A stretch of 11,643 nucleotides of DNA from Chloroflexales bacterium. Its GTDB lineage: Bacteria > Chloroflexota > Chloroflexia > Chloroflexales > Chloroflexaceae. Of the stretch, positions 1-7,329 are shown piece by piece. How positions within the stretch are numbered: position 1 is the stretch's first letter; each line of letters starts with the position of its first letter. Where the stretch lies: positions 1 through 11,643 of the forward strand of contig JAAXUL010000161.1 in NCBI GenBank assembly GCA_013336035.1, written 5' to 3'. A program made the position numbers and the translations under genes. The notes below the pieces were generated by a model that was given only the letters and a program-made list of their open reading frames with translations, did no database searches and had not been told where the DNA came from.

Positions 1-1
1 G

Positions 2-2185
2 GGTGAGAATGCCGTGACCGCGCTCTGGCCGGACGTCGTGCCGGCAACCGCGGATGGCATGGTCCGACGCCGGCGGCGGGTGCGCGTGTACGGCCCCACT
101 GCCATTCAGCTCGACGCCGGCGAGAGCAGAAGATACGCGGTGCGGATCGCGCCGCGCCGCTGGCACCGCCGCTGGCGGCCCTTTGGCCGGAGACGATCCT
201 ACCCCTTCAGGCTCGTCGCCAGGCCGAACACCAGCGAGCTGGCCCTCCGCCCGGTGGCCGGCTCGGACGAGGGCATCGCGAAGATCCTCGGGCTTGTGCG
301 CGACGACCATAGCAGCGTTGCGGCCCGGGCCTTCGTGGGCGAGCTGGTGCACCGGCCGCTGCCATACTGGGTGCTCTTCCTCGCCACGCTGCTCCTCGCG
401 CTCGCCACCTATCTGCGCTTCCCCCAGATCCCGCAGACCGTGGCAGACCACATCGAGCAGCGCCGGACCTTCACGGTGGGCTACGGCCCGATCACCCAGA
501 CGATCACGCTCGAGGGTATCGTGATGCCCGCAGAGGCGCAGCGCCTGGCTTTCGGGGTCAATGGCCGGGTGAGCGAAGTTACGGTACCAGAAGGAGGCGA
601 GGTTCGGACGGGCAGGTTCATCTCCACAGGAGGGCCCTGCGAAAGCGAGCCAGTCAACTGGATCGCCGTGCTCGAAGAAGAGGAGGCCCTGCGACAGGGC
701 TGCTTCACGGCGCTGCGCGGCCTTGAAAAAGCCGAGAGCGATCTAGAGCAGGCGCAGCGCCAGCAAGAGCGCGACCAGGCCCAGGCAACGCAGGACCTAG
801 AGCTGGCAAAGCAAGACCTCCAGCGCCTCTCATCAGGCGGTGAACAGGATCTCTACGCGGCGGCTGAGAAAAACCTTATCGCGTCAGCGCGCGCGCTCAC
901 TGACACAATCAGCACCGCGTCGGCCGCGAAAACAGAGGCCGAGAATCGGATGCTGAATGCGCTGAATGCGCAACACGAGGCTGAGCAACGCTATAGCCAG
1001 GCGGTCTGGGAAAACCAGCGCGTCCAGGAGACCGGTCGGCACCCGACAGAAAAAGAGCCGAATAGCCAGGGGGGAGTCGAAACGAAATACAGAAAGCTAA
1101 ACGACCTTGAGAAGCAACAGTTTCGGGATGCCGTAGTACTCGCCGCACAGGTATTAAGCGATACGCAGCGCCTTTTGCAAGACGCCACACTCGCCTATGA
1201 TCTCGCCCGCCAGCAAGAGGTGACCCTGGTCCAGGGCGCAGAGGCCAGGGTTGCCGAAGCTCAGAAGGGCGTGGAAGCTCTGGCAAGCGGGGATAACAAG
1301 GACTTAAATGCGGCGCGGGCCCGGGCTGATACTGCGCAGCGCGCGCTCGACGCTATCGTAGAGCGGAGCCTGGCCGATCAGGAGAAGGCAATTGCTGACG
1401 CGGAGAGTCTCCTCAAGCAGGCTGAGCAGAGATGGAAGGAAAGCTATCTCTCCCCGCCCAGTGACGGCCGGGTGGTAGCGCTGACGATCAAGCCGGGCGA
1501 TCAGGCCCAGGCCGGCACGCCCGTTGCCCTGATCGCACTCACCCCGCTACAGTTCGAAGTTCGCGCCGAGCTCAGCGCCGACCAGCTCCAGGGGCTTTTC
1601 ACCGACCAGCTGAGCACAGTAAGCGTGTCACTCCCGTCGCCCTCCGCCACCGCAGCGTTCTCAGTCACGGCCCGGCCCATCAGTCTGGCGCCTGCAGCTG
1701 ACCTGAACGTTGCCGCCCCAGGCCAGACCCAGAGCGTGATCTTCAGCCTCGATCTGCCCGACGACTACGACCGCCAGCCTCTGCTCGAGAACAAACCGGT
1801 CAAGATCACAGTCGTGCGTCGCCTGACCAGTGATGATGTCTGCTGGGTGGCGCCTGAGGCTATAAACGTGTCTCCGCAGGGAGCCTATGTCATGGTGCGG
1901 AGGGGCGCACTAGACTACCGCGTGCCGGTGCGCGCAGGCGTCCGCACCGACACCCAGGTGGCGATACAGAATATCGACCCCGTGCCCACAGCGACCGGGG
2001 ATTCTGCCGCCACAGCCGTCCCGACGCCGGCCATAGCCCTTCCAGCTCCAGCGCCCACGCCACCGCCCTTCTGTGGGCAGGTGCAGGATCTTGAACGACA
2101 GCCTGAGGCCGGGCTCGGGGCCTGGTATACCAATCTCATCCGTGGCCAGCCCACGCGCCAGCATGAGCTGATCGTAGGACCATAG
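2..2185 (+). CDS. Membrane-anchored HlyD/RND-type periplasmic adaptor-like protein (5' end probably outside window)
   Basis: The frame is open to the left edge. The first start inside the window is GTG at 14 (723 residues), preceded by GGTGAG at 2-7. Residues about 23-71 look like the second half of an Ig-like domain (GPTAIQLDAGES, then an Arg-rich stretch ending YPFRLVARP), so I infer that the true start lies upstream. One membrane span is at about 117-135. After it come a first lipoyl/barrel-sandwich half (about 150-205, GRVSEVTVPEGGEV), a long Gln/Ala/Glu-rich coiled coil (about 236-476), the second lipoyl half (about 480-507, SPPSDGRVVALTIKPGDQ), a beta-barrel region (to about 610) and a Pro/Thr-rich tail. 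This order is that of membrane-fusion adaptors, which link an ABC or other exporter to the outside. No transporter gene is in view; one may lie to the left. The coiled coil is long for the family. The family call is fairly firm; the substrate is unknown. Confidence 0.8.
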   Translation, partial: GENAVTALWPDVVPATADGMVRRRRRVRVYGPTAIQLDAGESRRYAVRIAPRRWHRRWRPFGRRRSYPFRLVARPNTSELALRPVAGSDEGIAKILGLVRDDHSSVAARAFVGELVHRPLPYWVLFLATLLLALATYLRFPQIPQTVADHIEQRRTFTVGYGPITQTITLEGIVMPAEAQRLAFGVNGRVSEVTVPEGGEVRTGRFISTGGPCESEPVNWIAVLEEEEALRQGCFTALRGLEKAESDLEQAQRQQERDQAQATQDLELAKQDLQRLSSGGEQDLYAAAEKNLIASARALTDTISTASAAKTEAENRMLNALNAQHEAEQRYSQAVWENQRVQETGRHPTEKEPNSQGGVETKYRKLNDLEKQQFRDAVVLAAQVLSDTQRLLQDATLAYDLARQQEVTLVQGAEARVAEAQKGVEALASGDNKDLNAARARADTAQRALDAIVERSLADQEKAIADAESLLKQAEQRWKESYLSPPSDGRVVALTIKPGDQAQAGTPVALIALTPLQFEVRAELSADQLQGLFTDQLSTVSVSLPSPSATAAFSVTARPISLAPAADLNVAAPGQTQSVIFSLDLPDDYDRQPLLENKPVKITVVRRLTSDDVCWVAPEAINVSPQGAYVMVRRGALDYRVPVRAGVRTDTQVAIQNIDPVPTATGDSAATAVPTPAIALPAPAPTPPPFCGQVQDLERQPEAGLGAWYTNLIRGQPTRQHELIVGP

Positions 2186-2235
2186 CGGTGCTCCGCGCAG
2201 GCTCAGCCGTCGGCCCTCAATAGAGAGAGCGCGCC

Positions 2236-4089
2236 ATGAAAGGACTCTATTTACTGCTTGCGCTGCTGGTGATCGCTGGACTGACATCACTCGGAGCGCA
2301 GCCGATCTCGGCACAGGAGCCGCGATCGATCGAGATTACCTCGATCGATACGTCGCGCTACCCTGAGGTGACGGCCTATGTCGCGGTGTCAGATGGTCAA
2401 CTACCCGCGCCCTCCACGCTCCAGGCGCAGGAAAATGGTGTGCCGATCACCCAGATCAGCGCCGTGCAGCCAATCACCACCGGGGTGGCCCTCGCTGTTG
2501 TTATTGATCTGACACGCAGTATGCGCGGCCAGGGGATGCCGGGTAGCGCCAGCCGCCTGACCGATGCGATTAGCCAGACGCTCAGCCTTGTTTACGCGCT
2601 GAACCCCACATTCCCGGTGGCCAACCCGATCAGCGTCATCGCCTTTCACCGCGATGTGCAACTCGTGCTGCCGCTTGATCGCGAGAGAGCCGACGGCAGC
2701 AAAGTAGGCAACCTGCTCAGCCCCAGCTCGACCGACAAGCGCATCCCTACTATCTTTCCCAAGAACCGGCTAGTGAGCGCGGCCAACGATCTCGCCGACC
2801 CTAACGCCAAGGCCAATCTATCGGGGGCAATCGATGCCGCGCTCGATGAGCTGACCCTCAAGGCGGAGGCGCGACAGCAGAAGGTGATCGTTGTCTTTGG
2901 CGATAGCTGTGACGACATGGCGGACGCGCTGATTGAGAACAAATGCGCCACGCCCGACGTTCCCGGACCTATGCTGGAAAAGCTTCGGCGCTATGCGGGG
3001 ACAGTCTCAATCTTCGCGGTTGGCCTCGGCGACGACGAACAAGATCTGGGGCCGCTCGACCAGGAGGCCGACGCCGGCTTCAGCTACCGGGCGCGCTTCG
3101 AGCAACTCAGGGCCTACGCCGCCGTGACGACCCGCCCGCCCGGCAGCTTCGTCAAGTTCTTTGCCCAGGATCCTACGCAAGCTGACGCTGTGCGGCAGAC
3201 CTTTGCAGAGCAGGTCGCCGGACCAATCCAGGCCCGGCGCGTCCAGCTCGCCATCACCTACATCTCGGATTCTGCTGTCACGCAGAGCAGCGGGGAGATC
3301 AGCTTGACCGTGGGAGATGGAGTGCTGTCAGCTACCCGGCCTTTTACCGTGCCAACCCTGATACCGATCGTCAACCTCTTGAGCAGCTTACCACCAGGGA
3401 AACACACGCTTGAGGTGGACATCCCTCCAGATCACAATCCCATTGCGATCACAGCGGCAGATCGGCAAGAGGCGCCCCCATCAGGCCCCGTGGCGCCTGC
3501 GCCAGTCACAACCACAACCCCCGACGCCCGCCCCGGCAACGGCATATCGCCATCGCTCCTCTGGCTGTTCGGGCTCTTCGTGCTGGTCTTGCTCCTCGGC
3601 CTTGTCATCCTAAGGTGGATCGGACGTCAGCCGCAAAGAGCTGAACCGCGCGTGCTCCGTGAAACCCTCCCCATCCCCCACGGAGACCAGGCCATAGCAC
3701 AGCTGCCTCAAGCTGACTACGTACTGATGGTGCGCTATGGCGCCACCCCCGGGAAAGAGTACCCGCTGCTGAGCGAACGTACCATCATCGGCGCGAACGA
3801 GGCGGGCGTGGATCTGCTGCTGAATGACCCGTATGTCACAGGCCAGCATGCCATCATCGAACGGCAAAGCAACCAGCTCCGCGTCGTCGATCTCGGCAGC
3901 TCAAATGGGACGTGCATCAATAACAAGCGGCTTGCGGTCAACGTGCCGCATCTGCTCAACCCCGGCGATCTGCTCACCCTCGGTCGGATAACGTTACAGC
4001 TGCTTCGCAGCGATACGAGTGAGAGCTATCCCGTCGGCACAAACCAGATGCCCGCCAGCCCCCTACAACCAGAACAGTCGAAAGGGTGA
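2236..4089 (+). CDS. Secreted VWA domain, membrane span and cytoplasmic FHA domain protein
   Basis: 617 residues. The signal peptide is about 1-26 (hydrophobic core LLLALLVIAGL, likely cut after ISA). A von Willebrand A domain spans about 80-330; its MIDAS motif is DLTRS at 91-95, a DxTxS form of DxSxS, and a second acidic cluster is GDSCDD. It contains two Cys (SC and KC), which could form a disulfide outside the cell. A Pro/Thr linker leads to a membrane span at about 442-463. A C-terminal FHA domain (about 496-596) has TGQH at 535-538 and GSSNGT at 554-559, so the phosphothreonine-reading fold is inside the cell. The usual IGR Arg is Ala520 and the SxRH-type loop is TGQH, so binding may be altered. 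The gene lies 50 bases after the adaptor gene, with a weak purine-rich ribosome site (GAGAGAG). It probably couples an outer ligand- or protein-binding event to the kinase encoded next door. Confidence 0.88.
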   Translation: MKGLYLLLALLVIAGLTSLGAQPISAQEPRSIEITSIDTSRYPEVTAYVAVSDGQLPAPSTLQAQENGVPITQISAVQPITTGVALAVVIDLTRSMRGQGMPGSASRLTDAISQTLSLVYALNPTFPVANPISVIAFHRDVQLVLPLDRERADGSKVGNLLSPSSTDKRIPTIFPKNRLVSAANDLADPNAKANLSGAIDAALDELTLKAEARQQKVIVVFGDSCDDMADALIENKCATPDVPGPMLEKLRRYAGTVSIFAVGLGDDEQDLGPLDQEADAGFSYRARFEQLRAYAAVTTRPPGSFVKFFAQDPTQADAVRQTFAEQVAGPIQARRVQLAITYISDSAVTQSSGEISLTVGDGVLSATRPFTVPTLIPIVNLLSSLPPGKHTLEVDIPPDHNPIAITAADRQEAPPSGPVAPAPVTTTTPDARPGNGISPSLLWLFGLFVLVLLLGLVILRWIGRQPQRAEPRVLRETLPIPHGDQAIAQLPQADYVLMVRYGATPGKEYPLLSERTIIGANEAGVDLLLNDPYVTGQHAIIERQSNQLRVVDLGSSNGTCINNKRLAVNVPHLLNPGDLLTLGRITLQLLRSDTSESYPVGTNQMPASPLQPEQSKG

Positions 4090-4095
4090 CGGCAC

Positions 4096-5319
4096 GTGCT
4101 TACGCCCGGAAGTCATATCGGCCCCTATGAGATCCTCTCAACCTTGCCTGGTGGTCAGAGCGGGGCCATGGCGACAGTCTACCTCGCCCGTCTACGCCAG
4201 GAATACAGCGGCACATCACCAGTGGCGCTAAAGGTTGCCGCCGACAGCAATGGCTGCAATGATGTGCTCAAGGGCGAGGCAGATCTGCTGCAGAAGCTTG
4301 ACCATGCGCATATCTTGAAGATAGTTCCCATCCCAGTTGGAACTATCGCGACAGATCACCACACCTATGTTGCGAAGGCCGAGCCAGCCAACCCACAATC
4401 GCCCTGGTATATAGCCGTCGAGTATGTGCCAGGCGGCTCCATTGAGCAGCTACTGAAGATCTGCGGGCCACTTAGCTGCGACGGGGCCGTCGAGATCACC
4501 ACTCAGATCGCAAAGGCGCTAACCTACCTCCACAATCAGGGGGTCGTCCATCTGGATGTAAAGCCGGCTAACATCTTACTACGCCGCCCCCCTGCGTCCC
4601 TGCGCCATCATGTGCCACAGGCTGTCCTCGTCGACTTCGGGGTCGCCTGGTCAAGCAAGCGACCCTATATGTCGTCGGTCTATGGCGCGCCAGCCTACAT
4701 GGCCCCAGAGCGCGCGGCCGGCGCGCCTGCGGCCCCCCAGCAGGATATCTTCTCGCTTGGCGTCGTGCTCTACGAGATGGTCACGGGGCACACGCCGTTC
4801 GATCAGGCCGCTACGTCACAGGCCGAGATCGCCAAAGATCGTCGTCCAACCGCGATGAATCCCGCTGTTCCAGAGAGCCTGGAGAAGCTGATCCTGAGGG
4901 CCATCGCCACGGACCCTCAGCAGCGCTACCAGTCGATGCAGCAGCTTGTCCGCGATCTCGATCTGCTGCCAGAGATCAAGCAGCCTGGGACGATCAAGCG
5001 ACCGCTGCTGCGGGGACGGAGCCCCAATCAGCTAGCATTGTTCGGGTTGAGTCTGATCATCCTACTCATGCTGGCGTCGTTGCTCATTGGATACGCGGCT
5101 GGCCCGCTGCTGTCGCCGCCCGCGGGCAGTGCCACACCATACACGACAAGCACCCCGCCCCCTACGCACACCCCGGCAGCGACACCGACAACCGTTGCCC
5201 CGACCCGGGCGGCTACGCCACCGAGCCTGCAACCGAGCACGAGTCTCCCTGCTTCGACCAGCACGGCTGCCCCAACAATAACACCGATCCCGCTAAGCAC
5301 AGCCACGGCGGGGCCTTAG
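4096..5319 (+). CDS. Single-pass Hanks-type Ser/Thr protein kinase with atypical catalytic motifs
   Basis: 407 residues, starting at GTG 4096. AAAGGG at 4081-4086 overlaps the end of the VWA-FHA gene and sets this start, with only 6 bases between the genes. The kinase domain covers about 10-290: a loose Gly-rich loop (GGQSGAMATVY, 19-29), VALK with Lys46, helix-C Glu61, catalytic loop HLDVKPAN (152-159) with Asp154, DFG at 180-182 and APE at 203-205. Two positions differ from PknB-type kinases. HRD is HLD (Leu153), making it a non-RD kinase, and the P+1 loop GT is GA (Ala198). The core Lys, Glu and two Asp remain, so activity is plausible. One membrane span is at about 312-335, followed by a Thr/Pro/Ser-rich outer tail of about 70 residues with no PASTA or other sensor domain. 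Likely targets are Thr residues read by the neighbouring FHA domain. Confidence 0.93.
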   Translation: MLTPGSHIGPYEILSTLPGGQSGAMATVYLARLRQEYSGTSPVALKVAADSNGCNDVLKGEADLLQKLDHAHILKIVPIPVGTIATDHHTYVAKAEPANPQSPWYIAVEYVPGGSIEQLLKICGPLSCDGAVEITTQIAKALTYLHNQGVVHLDVKPANILLRRPPASLRHHVPQAVLVDFGVAWSSKRPYMSSVYGAPAYMAPERAAGAPAAPQQDIFSLGVVLYEMVTGHTPFDQAATSQAEIAKDRRPTAMNPAVPESLEKLILRAIATDPQQRYQSMQQLVRDLDLLPEIKQPGTIKRPLLRGRSPNQLALFGLSLIILLMLASLLIGYAAGPLLSPPAGSATPYTTSTPPPTHTPAATPTTVAPTRAATPPSLQPSTSLPASTSTAAPTITPIPLSTATAGP

Positions 5320-5356
5320 CGGCCACAGCGCGATCAAGCCCGGGGAGGGTGGCAAC

Positions 5357-7093
5357 ATGGCAACCTCACGAGAATGGAATCAGGATCAGCGTGCCGGCGA
5401 GGGTGTCGTTGCGGTTTCCTACGGAGCTTGCACCGATGCCACGGGGCCTGGGCAGAATCTAGGCTTTGCGACATGTGTCGCCGCGCCATCGGGCAACGGC
5501 CGTCGCGGTATGCTGGCGGTCATCGCGGGCGGGCAGCCCGGCGATGGCCTGGGATGGACGGCGAGTCGCCTTGCGGCCACAACGTTTAGCGAACACTACT
5601 TCAGCCACGCAGACGGGGACCAGCTGCGCGGCCTACAGCACGCTGTCAATCGCACCAACAGTACGATCTATAGCTTTCGCAGCTCTTCCGACAAAGGGCA
5701 GGCGAGCCGGTTCGGCACAACGATCGCCGCGGCGGCGCTTGATCAACAGCAGGCCTACATCTTAACAGTCGGCGGCAGCCGGGTCTATCAGATCCGTGGC
5801 CAGCAGATTGTATGGTGCACGAGCGAGCAGAGCGGGAAGGATCTGCTCGGCCAGAGCGCAATCCTTCAGATCCCGCTATCGGGACGAGCCGACAACCGCT
5901 ACAGCTTCGTGGTTAATCTGCGGCCCGGCGATGCGCTGGCGCTGTGCAGCGCCGAGGTCTGGCGCAATGTGGCCGAAGCTGAGCTAGCCACGCTCGCCAT
6001 AGGGCTGCCCGCCCAGGCCGCGGCCGATCAGCTCGTCGCCAAAGCCCGCGAGCGCAGAGGGTCATCTGACGGGCACAACACGAGCGCAGCCGTCATCCAG
6101 TACGGCATTGATCCACGCCGCGGCAAGCTGTCACCCTTCCTCATCGGCGGCGCAGCACTGCTACTCGCCGCGGTGCTCGCCATCCTTATGCTGAGACAGG
6201 GGGGCCTGCCAGGCTCCTCAGAGGCGACAGCAATCCCTACGCAACAGGCGGGCGGTGTAGCCCAGAGCACGGCGCCATCGCTTATGATCAGCGCGTCCAC
6301 GGCAGCCGTCACGAACCCCATCGTAGCCCAGGCCACAAACACGCCGGCGGCAACTATCGCCTCGACGCCGACGATCAACAGCACGGCCACAGCACGGATC
6401 GTGACGGCGCAGACCGGGACTGCGCTAGCGATACAAGCGGCGACCTTAGCAGCTGCACCGACAGAGACGACGACATTCACCGCCGCGCCCGAGCTAGCTA
6501 CGGCCACCCAGACCCCGGCCGAGGCCACCGCCACGCTGACTGCCACCGCCACGCCCGAGCTAGCTACGGCCACCCAGACCCCGGCCGAGGCCACCGCCAC
6601 GCTGACTGCCACCGCCACGCCCGAGCTAGCTACGGCCACCCAGACCCCGGCCGAGGCCACCGCCACGCCCGAGCTAGCTACGGCCACCCAGACCCCGGCC
6701 GAGGCCACCGCCACGCTGACTGCCACCGCCACGCCCGAGCTAGCTACGGCCACCCAGACCCCGGCCGAGGCCACCGCCACACCTGCCGGCGGGCCCCTGA
6801 TAACGCATGATGGAAGGGCGGACAGGCAAGCCGTGCCGCAAGGCGAGACTATCAGCTTCGAGGCACAGGGGTTCCTCCCCAACGAACACCTGACGGCCTG
6901 GGCCACGCCACCAGGGGCAGAGGAAAAAGAGTCTATTTTCTGCCAGACACTTAAGGCCGACGCAAATGGCCATGTCACGTGGTCCTGGGAGGTAAAGCCC
7001 CATTATGTAACTGGAATATGGCGTATGGTGGCCGGCAATGACCGACTCAACGTCTACATTGATTTCGAAGTCACCCCTCGCCGAGGGGGATGA
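5357..7093 (+). CDS. Membrane-anchored PP2C-fold pseudophosphatase with repeat stalk and Ig-like cap
   Basis: 578 residues, starting at ATG 5357 behind GGGAGG (5343-5348). Residues about 15-250 follow the PP2C (PPM) phosphatase pattern, but every acidic metal ligand is changed. The DGMGG-type motif is AGGQP (Ala57), VGDSR is VGGSR (Gly140), SDGLW is SAEVW (Ala199-Glu200), and the final DN is HN (His240). The structural residues around them (GTTIAAAAL, SRVYQIR, NTSAAVIQYG) are kept. I infer a folded but catalytically dead phosphoprotein-binding or kinase-regulating domain. One membrane span is at about 261-283. The outer part has a long Thr/Ala/Pro linker, a near-identical tandem repeat (378-475) and a C-terminal beta-rich domain of about 100 residues (GETISFEAQGFLPNE, then WSWEV) that looks Ig-like. 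It is the last gene of the operon, 37 bases after the kinase. An active but highly divergent enzyme is less likely. Confidence 0.85.
   Translation: MATSREWNQDQRAGEGVVAVSYGACTDATGPGQNLGFATCVAAPSGNGRRGMLAVIAGGQPGDGLGWTASRLAATTFSEHYFSHADGDQLRGLQHAVNRTNSTIYSFRSSSDKGQASRFGTTIAAAALDQQQAYILTVGGSRVYQIRGQQIVWCTSEQSGKDLLGQSAILQIPLSGRADNRYSFVVNLRPGDALALCSAEVWRNVAEAELATLAIGLPAQAAADQLVAKARERRGSSDGHNTSAAVIQYGIDPRRGKLSPFLIGGAALLLAAVLAILMLRQGGLPGSSEATAIPTQQAGGVAQSTAPSLMISASTAAVTNPIVAQATNTPAATIASTPTINSTATARIVTAQTGTALAIQAATLAAAPTETTTFTAAPELATATQTPAEATATLTATATPELATATQTPAEATATLTATATPELATATQTPAEATATPELATATQTPAEATATLTATATPELATATQTPAEATATPAGGPLITHDGRADRQAVPQGETISFEAQGFLPNEHLTAWATPPGAEEKESIFCQTLKADANGHVTWSWEVKPHYVTGIWRMVAGNDRLNVYIDFEVTPRRGG
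6488..6781 (+). repeat. In-frame coding minisatellite, five near-identical copies
   Basis: There are five head-to-tail units, each starting CCCGAGCTAGCTACGGCCAC. They start at 6488 (66 bases), 6554 (66), 6620 (48), 6668 (66) and 6734 (48). The short units lack the same 18-base end (CTGACTGCCACCGCCACG). Copies are base-for-base identical apart from the last base of copy five. Each unit encodes PELATATQTPAEATAT, with LTATAT added in long units. All lengths are multiples of three, so copy number can change without breaking the frame. It forms the extracellular stalk of the PP2C-like protein. Confidence 0.97.
7074..7088 (+). terminator. Short hairpin at the end of the four-gene operon
   Basis: CCCCTC, a three-base loop GCC, then GAGGGG form a 6-bp hairpin just before the stop codon of the PP2C-like gene (7091-7093). 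No T-run follows, so it is only a weak terminator candidate; it may simply reflect the codons for the last residues. Confidence 0.25.
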
Positions 7094-7329
7094 TGCCATT
7101 TGCAGCGAGCCCCGGTAAGCGGTCACGGGTAATCCGGCGCGCGCAGCCCATTACCCCGGCGAGAGGTCGCCACGCGGCCTGCTCCGCCACCACCCACGCG
7201 GCAAAGGGCTCGTGCCTCGACGCGCGCCGGGACAGCCTGTTACCACCAGGGCCTCAGCTGCATCAAAGAGGAACGAACACCCCGCACATAGCGCTGCCCC
7301 GCAGCACGCTGCCACAAGGAGGTGCCAGC
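7094..7329 (+). other. Gene-free leader before the flavoprotein gene
   Basis: There are 236 bases with no convincing gene. An in-frame extension of the flavoprotein back to 7090 exists, but it gives a low-complexity Arg/Pro/His-rich stretch before the dinucleotide-binding motif. A 7-bp inverted repeat (GGGTAAT at 7127-7133, ATTACCC at 7150-7156) has a GC-rich 16-base loop and could be an operator or a terminator without a T-run. I could not recognise a -35/-10 pair. This gap probably holds the promoter of the next operon. Confidence 0.4.
7316..7322 (+). promoter_or_regulatory. Strong Shine-Dalgarno that decides the flavoprotein start
   Basis: AAGGAGG lies seven bases before ATG 7330, directly ahead of the Rossmann motif VVIIGAGFAG. 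It argues against the longer frame beginning at 7090. Confidence 0.85.

Noticed and set aside
6488..6781. Repeat array considered as CRISPR
   Set aside because: Units are contiguous, without unique spacers, and lie in frame inside a protein-coding gene.
6028..6978. Minus-strand open frame of 316 codons across the PP2C-like gene
   Set aside because: It is the antisense of the Thr/Ala-rich repeat, giving Val/Ala repeats with no domain and no ribosome site.
7090..7329. Longer N-terminus for the flavoprotein starting at ATG 7090
   Set aside because: It would add 80 low-complexity residues ahead of the FAD motif, whereas AAGGAGG sits at the right distance before ATG 7330.
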